From positions 1,984,001 to 2,048,000 of the forward strand of contig NC_021741.1 of assembly GCF_000422085.1 (NCBI RefSeq): 64,000 bases of DNA, in the 5' to 3' direction. Numbering within the stretch: the stretch's first letter is position 1; every line of letters starts with the position of its first letter. The notes beneath the pieces were generated by a model. The model made no database searches, was not told the origin of the DNA, and saw nothing but the letters and a program-made list of their open reading frames with translations. Shown here one piece after another: positions 16,768 through 25,714 of the stretch. Made by a program: the position numbers and the translations under genes. The DNA is from Serratia liquefaciens ATCC 27592. Lineage in GTDB: Bacteria; Pseudomonadota; Gammaproteobacteria; Enterobacterales; Enterobacteriaceae.

Positions 16768-17796
16768 ATGAGTAATGTAAAAATTGAGAAGCCGCTTGCG
16801 GGTAAAGCGCCCCTGTTCTCTGGCCTGAGCGGCAAAATGCCGAAAGATACCGGCATCTTTATCGTGATGATCGGCATCGCGCTGGTCTTTGAAATCCTCG
16901 GCTGGTACATCCGCGATCAGTCATTCCTGATGAACCCTAACCGGCTGCTGCTGATCGTGTTGCAGGTAGCGATTATCGGCATCATCGCGGTGGGCGTGAC
17001 CCAGGTCATTATCACCACCGGTATCGATCTCTCTTCCGGCTCGCTGATTGCGTTGACGGCGGTGGTGGCGGCCAGCCTGGCGCAAACCTCAGACAGCATT
17101 TCGCCGATGTACCCGGCGCTCCTCGACCTGCCGGCGGCGATCCCGATCGGCGCGGGGATCGGGGTAGGTATTGTTTGTGGGTTTATCAACGGCTTCCTGA
17201 TCACCCGTACCGGCATTCCACCGTTTATCGCCACTCTGGGCATGATGGTGTCGGCACGTGGTCTGGCGCAGTATTACACCCAGGGCAACCCGGTCAGCTT
17301 CTTGTCCGACGGCTTCACTTCAATCGGCCAGGGCGCGATGCCGGTGATCATCTTCCTGGTGATTGCGGTGATCTTCCACATCGCGTTGAAGCATACCCGC
17401 TACGGCAAATACATCTATGCCATCGGCGGCAACATGACCTCCGCCAGAGTTTCCGGTATCAACGTCAATAAATACCTGGTGACGGTCTATACCATCGCCG
17501 GCGGTCTGGCCGGACTGGCGGGCGTGGTCCTGGCGGCGCGCGTCAGCAGCGGTCAGTCGAGCATGGGGATGTCCTACGAGCTGGATGCGATTGCTGCCGC
17601 GGTCATCGGCGGCAGCAGCCTGATGGGCGGCGTTGGGCGCATTACCGGCACGCTGATCGGTGCGGTGATCCTCGGGCTGATTAAAAGCGGATTCACCTTT
17701 ATCGGCGTGGACTCCTATATTCAGGACATTATCAAAGGCGTGATTATCGTCGCCGCGGTGTCTATCGACATGCACCGTAACCGCAAAAAACACTGA
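16768..17796 (+). CDS. Sugar ABC importer permease (RbsC family)
   Basis: The 342-residue inner-membrane protein has about nine to ten hydrophobic helices. RbsC-family landmarks are GVTQVIITTGIDLSSGSLIA, GFINGFLITRTGIPPFIATL and GG....AARVSSGQSSMGMSYELDAIAA followed by VIGGSSLMGGVGRI in shorter matches. It follows the ATPase gene by 18 bases with an AAAGGTG ribosome site. It is the last gene before a strong terminator, beyond which lies the second binding-protein gene. Confidence 0.95.
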   Translation: MSNVKIEKPLAGKAPLFSGLSGKMPKDTGIFIVMIGIALVFEILGWYIRDQSFLMNPNRLLLIVLQVAIIGIIAVGVTQVIITTGIDLSSGSLIALTAVVAASLAQTSDSISPMYPALLDLPAAIPIGAGIGVGIVCGFINGFLITRTGIPPFIATLGMMVSARGLAQYYTQGNPVSFLSDGFTSIGQGAMPVIIFLVIAVIFHIALKHTRYGKYIYAIGGNMTSARVSGINVNKYLVTVYTIAGGLAGLAGVVLAARVSSGQSSMGMSYELDAIAAAVIGGSSLMGGVGRITGTLIGAVILGLIKSGFTFIGVDSYIQDIIKGVIIVAAVSIDMHRNRKKH

Positions 17797-17809
17797 TTGC
17801 CGTAAATCT

Positions 17810-17842
17810 CCGCCGGTGCGGCTTGCCCGGCGGTTTTTTTTT
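17810..17842 (+). terminator. Rho-independent terminator inside the importer operon
   Basis: Seven-base GC arms CCGCCGG / CCGGCGG are followed by a run of nine T. It stands between the permease gene and the second binding-protein gene, whose start codon is only 18 bases further on. Confidence 0.85.
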
Positions 17843-17859
17843 ACCTCAGGGGAATCACC

Positions 17860-18777
17860 ATGAAATACCTAAAAAGAATCGTGCTGGTGGCGGCGCTTAG
17901 CTGTTCCACCTCGGTACTGGCGGAAACTATCGGCGTTTCGATGGCCTATTTTGACCAGAATTTCCTCACCATCATCCGCCATTCGATCGACAAAGAGGCC
18001 AAGGCGCGCGGTATTACCGTGCAGTTCGAAGATGCCCGTGGTGACGTTGGTCGCCAGACCGATCAGGTGCAGAGCTTTATCAGCGCCGGGGTGGACGCGA
18101 TTATCGTCGACCCGGTCAACTCGGCGGGCACGCCTGCGATCACCAAGTTGGTGACCAGGGCGGGTATTCCGCTGGTGTATGTGAATCGTACGCCGGGCGA
18201 CAGCACGCTGCCTTCCGGCGTGGTGTTTGTCGGCTCCGACGAGAAGCAGTCCGGCACCTTGCAGATGGAAGAGCTGGCGCGCCTGGCGAATTATCAGGGC
18301 AACGTGGCCATCATGATCGGTAACCTGACCGATGCCGGTGCACTGCAACGCACCAAAGACGTGGAGCAGGTGGTGGCGAAGTACCCGAAAATGAAAGTGG
18401 TGCAGAAGCAAAGTGCCAACTACTCACGCAGCGAGGGTATGGATCTGATGCTGAACTGGGTAACCAACGGCGAGTCCATTGATATCGTCGCGGCCAACAA
18501 CGACGAGATGGCGATTGGCGCGATCATGGCATTGCAACAGGCCGGTAAAAAGGACAACAAAGTGCTGATCGGCGGAATCGACGCCACCCCGGACGGCCTG
18601 AAAGCATTATCTTCCGGCAAGATGCAGGTCACGGTCTTCCAGGACGCCGTCGGCCAGGGCAAGGCCTCGGTCGACGTGGCTCAGCGGATGATCAAGGGCG
18701 AAAAGCTGGAACCCTATTATTGGATCCCGTTTGAACTGGTCACGCCGGCCAATATGCAAAAATACGCGGCAAAGTAA
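17860..18777 (+). CDS. Periplasmic sugar-binding protein (second, paralogous copy)
   Basis: The 305-residue protein has a signal peptide ending SVLA-ET. It is strongly similar to the first binding protein: IGVSMAYFDQNFLTIIRHSI, FEDARGDVGRQTDQVQSFIS, IPLVYVNRTPG, VGSDEKQSGTLQMEELARL and AANNDEMAIGAIMALQQA. The pair must derive from gene duplication and probably share the same ATPase and permease, with related ligands. A strong terminator lies directly upstream and there is no room for a separate promoter after it, so expression presumably depends on partial read-through or on a promoter inside the permease gene. Confidence 0.92.
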   Translation: MKYLKRIVLVAALSCSTSVLAETIGVSMAYFDQNFLTIIRHSIDKEAKARGITVQFEDARGDVGRQTDQVQSFISAGVDAIIVDPVNSAGTPAITKLVTRAGIPLVYVNRTPGDSTLPSGVVFVGSDEKQSGTLQMEELARLANYQGNVAIMIGNLTDAGALQRTKDVEQVVAKYPKMKVVQKQSANYSRSEGMDLMLNWVTNGESIDIVAANNDEMAIGAIMALQQAGKKDNKVLIGGIDATPDGLKALSSGKMQVTVFQDAVGQGKASVDVAQRMIKGEKLEPYYWIPFELVTPANMQKYAAK

Positions 18778-18781
18778 GCAG

Positions 18782-18806
18782 AAAAGGCCCGCGGCAGCGG
18801 GCTTTA
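18782..18806. terminator. Terminator between convergent genes
   Basis: A GCCCGC / GCGGGC stem with flanking AAAA and TTTA lies between the second binding-protein gene and lhgO, and can act on both strands. Confidence 0.6.
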
Positions 18807-18809
18807 ACA

Positions 18810-20000
18810 TCAAAGCGCAGCAAGATGTTGTCGCACGATCTCGCGGCCGATCTCCAGTGAGGCGGTCGCCGCCGGGGAGGGCGCATTGCAGACGTGCAGC
18901 GAGCGGCGGCCCTTCACAAAATGAAAATCATCCACCAGTTTGCCATCGGCGGTCAGCGCCTGGGCACGAACCCCGGCCGGGCCGGGCCGGATATCTTCCG
19001 GTTGCAGCTCGGGGATAAGCTGGCGTGCGTTCTCGGTAAATAGTTTGCGTGACAGGGAGCGTCGAACTTCTGCCAGCCCCTCGCCAAGATAATTGCCGGC
19101 GATTTTCCAGAATCCTCGATAGCCGAGCACCTCGCTCAGATCCCGCAGGCTGAAATCGCATTTGCGGTAACCTTCACGTTTGAATGCCAGCACCGCATTG
19201 GGGCCAACGTCGCGCTTGCCGTTGTACATACGGGTAAAATGCACGCCGAGGAAAGGGAAGTCCGGGTTCGGTACCGGGTAAATCAGGTGGTTCACCAGAT
19301 AGTTTTTTTCGTCGTTCAGCACAAAGTATTCACCCCGGAACGGCACGATCTTCATCCCGGTCTGATAGCCGGCCAGGGCGGCGATGCGGTCACTGAACAG
19401 GCCGGCGCAGTTAACCAGCCACTTGCCCTGATATTCTGCGCGAGGGGTGTGCACGCTGACGCCGTCACTGCTTTCAACGATGCCCTCAACCTGTTGTCCA
19501 TAGTGGATCTCGCCGCCGCGTTGCTGGATCACTTCCGCCAGCTTTGCCGCCACCTCGCTGTAGTTGACGATACCGGCATCGGGCACCAGCAGTGCCTCAA
19601 TACCGTTGACGTGCGGCTCACGCTCCTTTAACTGTGCCTGCGACAATCGGCTGACCGCCAGCCCGTTCTGTCGCCCGCGCTGGTAGATATTCTCCAGTAA
19701 AGCCAGCTCCTTCAATTGGGTGGCCACAATCACTTTGCCACATTGATCCTGATAGAGGTCATGCTCGCGGCAGAAGGCGAACATGCTTTGGTTGCCCAGT
19801 TTTGCCAGCCGTGCCTTCAGGCTGCCGGGTGTGTAGTAAATGCCGGAATGCACTACGTTACTGTTATGGCCACTTTGGTGGGCCGCCGGACCATTTTCTT
19901 TTTCCAGGATCAGGATACGCAGCAGGGGGTTCGTTTCCTGCAGCGCGTTGGCGACGCCCAACCCCACCAGACCTGCGCCGATAATGATCACGTCATGCAT
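18810..20000 (-). CDS. lhgO: L-2-hydroxyglutarate oxidase (LhgO family)
   Basis: The 396-residue flavoprotein opens with an FAD-binding Rossmann motif, DVIIIGAGLVGLGVANAL. Other DAO-superfamily segments are ENGPAAHQSGHNSNVVHSGI, the family hallmark of LhgO/YgaF, NCAGLFSDRIAALAG and a C-terminal GPAGVRAQALT. LhgO oxidises L-2-hydroxyglutarate to 2-oxoglutarate, passing electrons to the membrane quinone pool. In E. coli the gene sits with csiD and gab genes; here it is the last gene of a TRAP-transporter operon, 2 bases after a FadR-type regulator, which points to uptake and oxidation of an external 2-hydroxy acid. Confidence 0.9.
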   Translation of the reverse strand: MHDVIIIGAGLVGLGVANALQETNPLLRILILEKENGPAAHQSGHNSNVVHSGIYYTPGSLKARLAKLGNQSMFAFCREHDLYQDQCGKVIVATQLKELALLENIYQRGRQNGLAVSRLSQAQLKEREPHVNGIEALLVPDAGIVNYSEVAAKLAEVIQQRGGEIHYGQQVEGIVESSDGVSVHTPRAEYQGKWLVNCAGLFSDRIAALAGYQTGMKIVPFRGEYFVLNDEKNYLVNHLIYPVPNPDFPFLGVHFTRMYNGKRDVGPNAVLAFKREGYRKCDFSLRDLSEVLGYRGFWKIAGNYLGEGLAEVRRSLSRKLFTENARQLIPELQPEDIRPGPAGVRAQALTADGKLVDDFHFVKGRRSLHVCNAPSPAATASLEIGREIVRQHLAAL

Positions 20001-20002
20001 GG

Positions 20003-20719
20003 TTATCCTAACTCCTCATGGTCCAGGCGGCGCAATTTGCCGCGTACGTTGCTGAGATGGTTTTGCATAGCGGCAGTGGCTGCCGCCGGATCGCGAGCCT
20101 TGATTGCCATAAATACCCGTTGGTGCTCGTCGATCACCCGTTGGCGCTCGTCCTGACGGCCCAGGTTCTTGCTGAGTGAATACACCAGCACGCCGAGATA
20201 CAATTCGTGCATGTTATCCAGGATCTGCACGAAAAACGGGTTGTGCGAGGCCTGCATAATGGCGCGGTGGAACAGATAATCCTCTCGATGACCAATCAAA
20301 CCTTCGTCGAGGGTGCAGCGTTTGAAGTCGTTAAGGGCCAATTCAATCGCCCGCAGTTCCTGTTCGGTATGGCGCTCGGCGGCCATACACGCCGCCTGTT
20401 GCTCAATCACCTCACGCATTTCGAGCAGCGCTTCCACTTCATCCGGATCGGCTATTTCCAACACCAGCGGCTGGTATTTGCTCAGCAGGGAATGTTGTTC
20501 TACCCGATGGCCGCCCCCCTGCCGCGAGGAGATGATGCCGCTGACCTCCAGAATGCCGAGCGCCTCACGCACGGGCACCCGGCTGACGCCAAAGGCCTCC
20601 GCCAGCAGGTTCTCTGACGGCAGTTTTTCCCCGACGGGGAAGGTGCCGTTACTGATGCCTTCCTTCAACTGCGCCAGGACCTGATGAGAAGCTTTCTGGC
20701 GCGTAACCTTATTGATCAT
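20003..20719 (-). CDS. GntR-family (FadR/FCD) transcriptional regulator
   Basis: The 238-residue protein has an N-terminal winged helix (ISNGTFPVGEKLPSENLLAE, FGVSRVPVREALGILEVSGI) and an all-helical FCD ligand domain with the metal-binding pattern seen in EDYLFHRAIMQASHNP and DEHQRVFMAI. FCD regulators usually sense small carboxylic acids and repress their own operon. Its start overlaps the end of the TRAP permease gene by 11 bases. The palindrome TTGTATACAA upstream of the first operon gene (23,760) is the kind of site such proteins bind. Confidence 0.92.
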   Translation of the reverse strand: MINKVTRQKASHQVLAQLKEGISNGTFPVGEKLPSENLLAEAFGVSRVPVREALGILEVSGIISSRQGGGHRVEQHSLLSKYQPLVLEIADPDEVEALLEMREVIEQQAACMAAERHTEQELRAIELALNDFKRCTLDEGLIGHREDYLFHRAIMQASHNPFFVQILDNMHELYLGVLVYSLSKNLGRQDERQRVIDEHQRVFMAIKARDPAAATAAMQNHLSNVRGKLRRLDHEELG

Positions 20720-22667
20720 TTACAGCCCTCTGCGGATGACTCCGCCTGAAACGCAACAGATGCACGGACGCCGCAGTAACAATCAGCGCCGCGCCGCCCA
20801 AGTCGGTCAGCAGCCCCGGTTTAATCAGCAGGATAGCCGCAAAGGTAAACAATACCCGCTCCAGCCAGTGGGTTTTCATCATCCAGAAATTGGCGCTGGC
20901 GATCGACAGCGCATAAATCCCCACCAATGCGCTGATCACCATATGGATCACCGACAGCGCATTAAGGTCGTCGCCCTGCATCAGCAGCATCGGGTTATAG
21001 ACCAGAATGAATGGGATGATAAAGCCCGGTAACGCCAGGCGCACGGCATCCCACGAGGTCTGCATCGGGTCGGCGCGAGCGATGCTGGCGGCGGTGTAAC
21101 TGGCCAGCGCCACTGGCGGCGTGATGTTGGACAAGGCGCCAAACCAGAACACAAAGAAGTGCGCCGCCAGCGGCATCACGCCGGCTTTGATCAGGATCGG
21201 CGAAACGGTAACCGCCACCACGATATATAGCGCGGTAGAGGGCAGGCCCATACTCAGTACGATACACACCAGCATCACCACCAGCAGGATCATCCACAGG
21301 GTATTGTTGGTCATCGCGACGATATTAAACGCCAGCGTGGAGCCGATACCGGTCATGGTGACTACGCAGATGATTACCCCGATGGCGGCGCAGGCTATCG
21401 TCACCTGAATAGAACCGCGAGCCGCTTCGTTCAGCGCCTCGGCGATTTTTTTCGGCGTCATGCGTACGGTGGTATCGGGGGTGATCCAACTGGCGACGAT
21501 GATCGAAATAATGCCGAGGAACCCGGCATAGATCGGCGTTTTGCCCAACAACAGGGTGCCGATAACGATGATCAACGGCAGCAACAGCAGGCCGCGCGCC
21601 TTCAGCACCGCTTTCACTTTGGGAATATTTTCTTTGCTGATGCCCTTCAGACCCTGCTTTTTAGCCTCCAGATCGATGGCAATAATCAGCGCCGCGTAAT
21701 AGAGCAATGCGGGAATAATGGCGGCGATCACGATGGTGGTATACGAAATGCCGAGGAAGCCGGCCATGATAAAGGCGGCGGCACCCATGATCGGCGGCAT
21801 GATCATTCCACCGGTGGAGGCGGTGGCTTCAACCGCACCGGCAAAGCGGGACGACAGGCCGATGCTTTTCATCAGCGGGATGGTGAAGGTGCCGGTGGTG
21901 GCGACGTTAGCCACCGCGCTGCCGCTCAGGGAGCCGGTCAGCGCCGAGGAGATCACCGCGACCTGCGCCGGGCCGCCGCGACGCCGACCGGCCATCGCCA
22001 GCGCCAAATCGTTGAACAATGCCGTGGCCCCGCTGACGCTGAGGAACGCGCCAAACAGGATAAATACCACGATTGCGGTGGAGGCGGTGGACAGGGTGAT
22101 GCCGAAGATCCCTTCGCTGGTCATAAACAGCCGGTACAGCAGGCGTTCGAACGAGAAGCCGCCGTGGCCGAAAATGCCCATAAAGTACTGGCCGAACAGT
22201 GCATAAACGATAGCGAAGGTCGCCAGCCCGGGAATGAAATAGCCCGTGGTGCGGCGTGCGGCTTCAAACAGCACGCCGATGCCGATCACCGCCATCACGT
22301 AGTCGGTGGTATTGGGAATGCTTTTGCGCACCACGTGCAAGTCCAGATAGCTGGCGTAGAAATAGCCGTAGCTGACCAGCGTCAGGATAATGAACAGGTA
22401 GTCCCAGCGGTTGAATTTGCTGGTGGCGTGGCGGCGTGATACCGGAAACAGTATGAAGCCCAGGATTAAGATACCGCTGAGAAACGTGGTATTGCGATAA
22501 AACTCTTGGGTATTCGACAGCGCATTGGCATAAATGGCGTAAGCGGAAATCGCAATGGCCAGCACCGTGGCCAACTGCAAATAGATACCGCTCAGCGGGC
22601 GACTGCCGGCCCCGGCTTCTTTGTCCAGATCGACGGCATTTTGCGGCGACAGGTTGTTAGTGCTCAT
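20709..22667 (-). CDS. TRAP transporter fused permease (DctQM type, TAXI group)
   Basis: The 652-residue protein is a long hydrophobic polypeptide with roughly 16 or more membrane segments. It has the large-subunit signatures GSLSGSAVANVATTGTFTIP and EATASTGGMIMPPIMGAAAF that are typical of TRAP permeases in which the small and large subunits are fused. It partners with the TAXI-type binding protein encoded 9 bases upstream. TRAP systems use the ion gradient to import organic acids. The C-terminal 70 residues form an extra hydrophobic region common in this group. Confidence 0.94.
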   Translation of the reverse strand: MSTNNLSPQNAVDLDKEAGAGSRPLSGIYLQLATVLAIAISAYAIYANALSNTQEFYRNTTFLSGILILGFILFPVSRRHATSKFNRWDYLFIILTLVSYGYFYASYLDLHVVRKSIPNTTDYVMAVIGIGVLFEAARRTTGYFIPGLATFAIVYALFGQYFMGIFGHGGFSFERLLYRLFMTSEGIFGITLSTASTAIVVFILFGAFLSVSGATALFNDLALAMAGRRRGGPAQVAVISSALTGSLSGSAVANVATTGTFTIPLMKSIGLSSRFAGAVEATASTGGMIMPPIMGAAAFIMAGFLGISYTTIVIAAIIPALLYYAALIIAIDLEAKKQGLKGISKENIPKVKAVLKARGLLLLPLIIVIGTLLLGKTPIYAGFLGIISIIVASWITPDTTVRMTPKKIAEALNEAARGSIQVTIACAAIGVIICVVTMTGIGSTLAFNIVAMTNNTLWMILLVVMLVCIVLSMGLPSTALYIVVAVTVSPILIKAGVMPLAAHFFVFWFGALSNITPPVALASYTAASIARADPMQTSWDAVRLALPGFIIPFILVYNPMLLMQGDDLNALSVIHMVISALVGIYALSIASANFWMMKTHWLERVLFTFAAILLIKPGLLTDLGGAALIVTAASVHLLRFRRSHPQRAVNDQ

Positions 22668-22676
22668 ACGACCTCC

Positions 22677-23711
22677 TTATCGATTGACGGCAAGCGCTGC
22701 CGCTTCCGGTGGGATCAGATAGTCGGGCACGCTGACCCCGGCCTCGAGATAATATTTATAAGCACCGATATGCAGCGGCACAGAAACGCCTTTCAGCGCA
22801 TTCTCCAGCGAAATGTATTTGGCCGCGCTGTGCACCTGATGCACTTCCGGCAGGTTTTCAAACAGGGTTTTGGTCAGGTCATACACCAGCTTTTCATCAA
22901 GGCCATTGAGCGCCACCAAAATATTGGGCTGGGCGATGGTGGAAACCGCCTGACTCTGCCGTGGGTAGGTATCGGCTTTAATATCAAAACGGAACCAGGA
23001 ATTGGCGATGGCGTTGATGTTGGCCAACTGTTCATCGGTGACGTTGAGGATGCGTGAGGGCACGCCGCTGGCGAACATGTCGGTTACCGCTGCCGCCGGT
23101 ACCCCGGCAGGCAGGGCGCCGCCGTCGAGTCGCCCGTCGCGCATGGCTGAAACGGTGTCGCCATAGCCCAGATATTCCGGCGTCAGCGATTTCTTGCTCA
23201 GGTTAACCCCTTGCAAAATGATCAGCGTGGACTGCTCGGTGCCGCTGGCCTGTGGGCCAACTGAGAAACGGCTGCCGGCGATGTCATTCAAGGTGCCGTC
23301 CTTGACTTTGTTTTCCAGCATCACAAAGTGTTCTACGTTCGGCCACAGCATCGAGATGGAACGCAGATGGCTGTAGGCGCGGCCTTCAAAGTTGCGTACG
23401 CCCTGGTAGGCTTCGACGGCGATCAGGCTTTGCAGGATCGCCAGCTGCGCCTCGTTTTTCTGCAGCAGATCGATATTCTCTATCGATCCCGCAGAGGATT
23501 GCCCGCTGACCTGGATGCCGTTCTGCTTCAGGCGGTTGCTCCAGACATTGGCCAGCCCGACGCCCATCGGGTAATAGGTGCCGCCGGTGGAGGCGGTGGC
23601 TACGGAAAGAAAGGTCTTGTCGGCATTCTCCACCTTGCCGGCGACCGCCAGCGCCGCGACGGCAGCCAGAGCACCCGCAGCCAGCAACAGCTTGATTTTT
23701 CTATTTTTCAT
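22677..23711 (-). CDS. TAXI-family TRAP transporter solute-binding protein
   Basis: I start at 23,711 (MKNRKIKLLLAAGALAAVAA), which gives a proper signal peptide; an upstream in-frame start would add 23 unlikely residues. The mature protein of about 320 residues has the TAXI motif TASTGGTYYPMGVGLANVW, with SSAGSIENIDLLQKNEAQLA and FSVGPQASGTEQSTLIILQG. It binds the substrate in the periplasm and delivers it to the fused permease. Relatives bind glutamate, 2-oxoglutarate and related acids. It is the first gene of the four-gene operon ending in lhgO. Confidence 0.92.
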   Translation of the reverse strand: MKNRKIKLLLAAGALAAVAALAVAGKVENADKTFLSVATASTGGTYYPMGVGLANVWSNRLKQNGIQVSGQSSAGSIENIDLLQKNEAQLAILQSLIAVEAYQGVRNFEGRAYSHLRSISMLWPNVEHFVMLENKVKDGTLNDIAGSRFSVGPQASGTEQSTLIILQGVNLSKKSLTPEYLGYGDTVSAMRDGRLDGGALPAGVPAAAVTDMFASGVPSRILNVTDEQLANINAIANSWFRFDIKADTYPRQSQAVSTIAQPNILVALNGLDEKLVYDLTKTLFENLPEVHQVHSAAKYISLENALKGVSVPLHIGAYKYYLEAGVSVPDYLIPPEAAALAVNR

Positions 23712-23759
23712 TATTTTCACCCGAGGCTTTTGAAACAAATAGAAAACATTTACGCAAAC

Positions 23760-23769
23760 TTGTATACAA
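23760..23769. promoter_or_regulatory. Candidate operator for the FadR-type regulator
   Basis: The perfect palindrome TTGTATACAA lies 49 bases upstream of the TAXI binding-protein start. GntR/FCD regulators commonly recognise TTGTATACAA-like palindromes, and one is encoded in this operon. Position near the expected promoter favours repression. Confidence 0.55.
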
Positions 23770-23870
23770 CATTGCAGCATTTATCACCTAACACGCATTG
23801 TTTGATTTGTGATCAAGGTGGGTGAAAAGCGTTCAAAAAATGGCGGGAAATGTGAGGGAGGATGGGATAA

Positions 23871-23892
23871 CCCCGTGACGGTTGCCACGGGG
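23871..23892 (-). terminator. Hairpin after the MetQ-like gene
   Basis: Seven-base arms CCCCGTG / CACGGGG with an 8-base loop lie 10 bases beyond the MetQ-like stop. The minus strand shows only a weak downstream T content. Confidence 0.5.
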
Positions 23893-23902
23893 GAAATGCA
23901 GA

Positions 23903-24718
23903 TTACCAACCTTTAACGGCATCGCCCTTGTAGATTTCGGCGGCGCTGGCGGCAACTTCATCGGTCTGATAGGCCTTGATCAGATTCTTCACGTTTTCGT
24001 TGTTTTGGTTATCCACCCGAGTGGCGAAAACATTGACGTAAGGCGAATCTTTGTCTTCGACAAACAGCCCGTTCTTGGCGGGCGACAGACCAATTTGGCT
24101 GGAGTAGTTGGTGTTGATGATCGCCAAGGCGATCTGTTTGTCGTCTAACGCACGCGGCAACTGAGGCGCTTCAATCTCGACGATTTTCAATTTCTTCGGA
24201 TTACTGACGATATCCAATGAGGTAGGCAGCAGCCCGACGCCCTCCTTCAGCACAATCAGCCCCTGTTTTTGCAACAGCAGCAGCGAACGGCCGAGGTTGG
24301 TCGGGTCATTGGGTACCGCAACCTGGGCACCGTCAGGCAGTTGGCTGAGCGACGTGATTTTTTTGGAATAACCGGCGATGGGATAAACGAAAGTATTGCC
24401 TACCGCCACCAGTTTGTAGCCGCGCTCCTGGATCTGTTTTTCCAGATAAGGCTTGTGCTGGAAGGAGTTGATGTCGAGATCGCCATTATTCAGTGCTTCG
24501 TTGGGCAACACGTAATCATTGAAGGTCACCACTTCCACATCCAGATCGTATTTCTGTTTGGCGATTTTCTGTACGGTTGCCCACATAGCCTGATCGATGC
24601 CGGAGCTGATGCCGACTTTGATGTGGTGGTTGTCTTGTTCTGTCGGTCCACAGGCAGTCAGCAGCAGGCTGCTTGTTACCGCCAGCGCCGCGGCGAGTTT
24701 TTTCAGCGTAAATGTCAT
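23903..24718 (-). CDS. MetQ/NlpA-family substrate-binding lipoprotein
   Basis: The 271-residue protein has a lipoprotein signal (MTFTLKKLAAALAVTSSLLL then TACG, lipobox Cys at 23). NlpA-family features follow: VGISSG in place of the usual VG...GP, FNDYVLPNEALNNGDLDINS, FQHKPYLE and AVPNDPTNLGRSLLLLQKQG. The family binds D/L-methionine or related amino acids at the inner membrane for MetNI-type importers. No ATPase or permease gene adjoins it, so it must use a distant importer or have another role, as NlpA does in E. coli. Confidence 0.9.
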   Translation of the reverse strand: MTFTLKKLAAALAVTSSLLLTACGPTEQDNHHIKVGISSGIDQAMWATVQKIAKQKYDLDVEVVTFNDYVLPNEALNNGDLDINSFQHKPYLEKQIQERGYKLVAVGNTFVYPIAGYSKKITSLSQLPDGAQVAVPNDPTNLGRSLLLLQKQGLIVLKEGVGLLPTSLDIVSNPKKLKIVEIEAPQLPRALDDKQIALAIINTNYSSQIGLSPAKNGLFVEDKDSPYVNVFATRVDNQNNENVKNLIKAYQTDEVAASAAEIYKGDAVKGW

Positions 24719-24848
24719 TTCCCAGAGTCCTTGTCAAAATAGCCTGCTGGTTATTGCAGGCTGAAGAGTGGCACTGACTCTAGATAATCGGCTGGCTAAA
24801 ATAAAATACTGATTATCTATGATTAATAGCGATTTGCTATGAGGGATT

Positions 24849-25646
24849 TCAGGCTCCGCGGCTGCGCCAAAATAGCGCAAACAGTTCGGACTGCGTGTTG
24901 ATGCCCAGTTTCGAGTACAGGTGCTTTTTATGCGCTCGTACCGTCTCGATAGAAATCTGCAGGCGGCGGGCGATCTCCTTGGTAGAACAGCCCGCCAGCA
25001 TCAGTTGGCTGACCTGGTTTTCCCGTTCCGTCAATTGCGCGCCGCCGGGCAACGACGACAGTGAGAAGTTGCTGTCGCCATCATCGCTGGCGTTTTCGAA
25101 ACGCATCCGCTGACGCATCAATGGCAGTAGCCAACTTTCGACCAGAGCCAGAATGCCGAGGTGACGATCGCTGTAGCGCCGCGAGGCGCCCAACGACAGG
25201 CAAAGCATGCGCTGCGGCTCCACCAGCAGGTTGAAATGCACCTCATCGCCACCGACGTTATGGTTGAAATAGTGTTGGTAGTATTCCGTCGCCGCAAAAT
25301 TGGCGGGTGCGACGTCATCCAGGCGCAACAGCCCGATGCGTTGGCGCGCCCAGGCGTCCAGGTAGAAAGGATCGAGCAGATAGAGGCCTTTCTGGTAATC
25401 GTGAAACAGCGCTTCGTCACTGCCGTCGCTTTCGTCGCTGGCAGCCAGGATCTGTGGAGGATGCTGGGGAGAAAACAGCAGCGCCACCCAGTTTTCGAAC
25501 GGGATATGCCCCTTCAATAGGCGCGCACAGCTCAGCCAGAAATCCGCCCCGTCGAGGTTATCGACCAGTTGGCCGAATGCCCGATGCCAGGCCAGCGTCT
25601 CGGGAGAAATAAGGCTGCTGTTACCCACTGATGTTACCCCTGTCAT
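24849..25646 (-). CDS. LuxR-family transcriptional regulator
   Basis: The 265-residue protein ends in a LuxR/GerE helix-turn-helix: LTERENQVSQLMLAGCSTKE, IARRLQISIETVRAHKKHLY and SKLGINTQSELFALF. The N-terminal 190 residues do not show a recognisable receiver or autoinducer motif, so its signal is unknown. It lies between the MetQ-like gene (same strand, 130 bases downstream) and the divergent hydrolase gene, and may control either. The start region overlaps the hydrolase promoter region; a start a few codons further in is possible. Confidence 0.87.
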   Translation of the reverse strand: MTGVTSVGNSSLISPETLAWHRAFGQLVDNLDGADFWLSCARLLKGHIPFENWVALLFSPQHPPQILAASDESDGSDEALFHDYQKGLYLLDPFYLDAWARQRIGLLRLDDVAPANFAATEYYQHYFNHNVGGDEVHFNLLVEPQRMLCLSLGASRRYSDRHLGILALVESWLLPLMRQRMRFENASDDGDSNFSLSSLPGGAQLTERENQVSQLMLAGCSTKEIARRLQISIETVRAHKKHLYSKLGINTQSELFALFWRSRGA

Positions 25647-25714
25647 GGAATAGCCAGAACGGCTGTTTCGGGCATACTACCATTATTATTACTGTGTTCC
25701 GCGTGGAGGATAAA

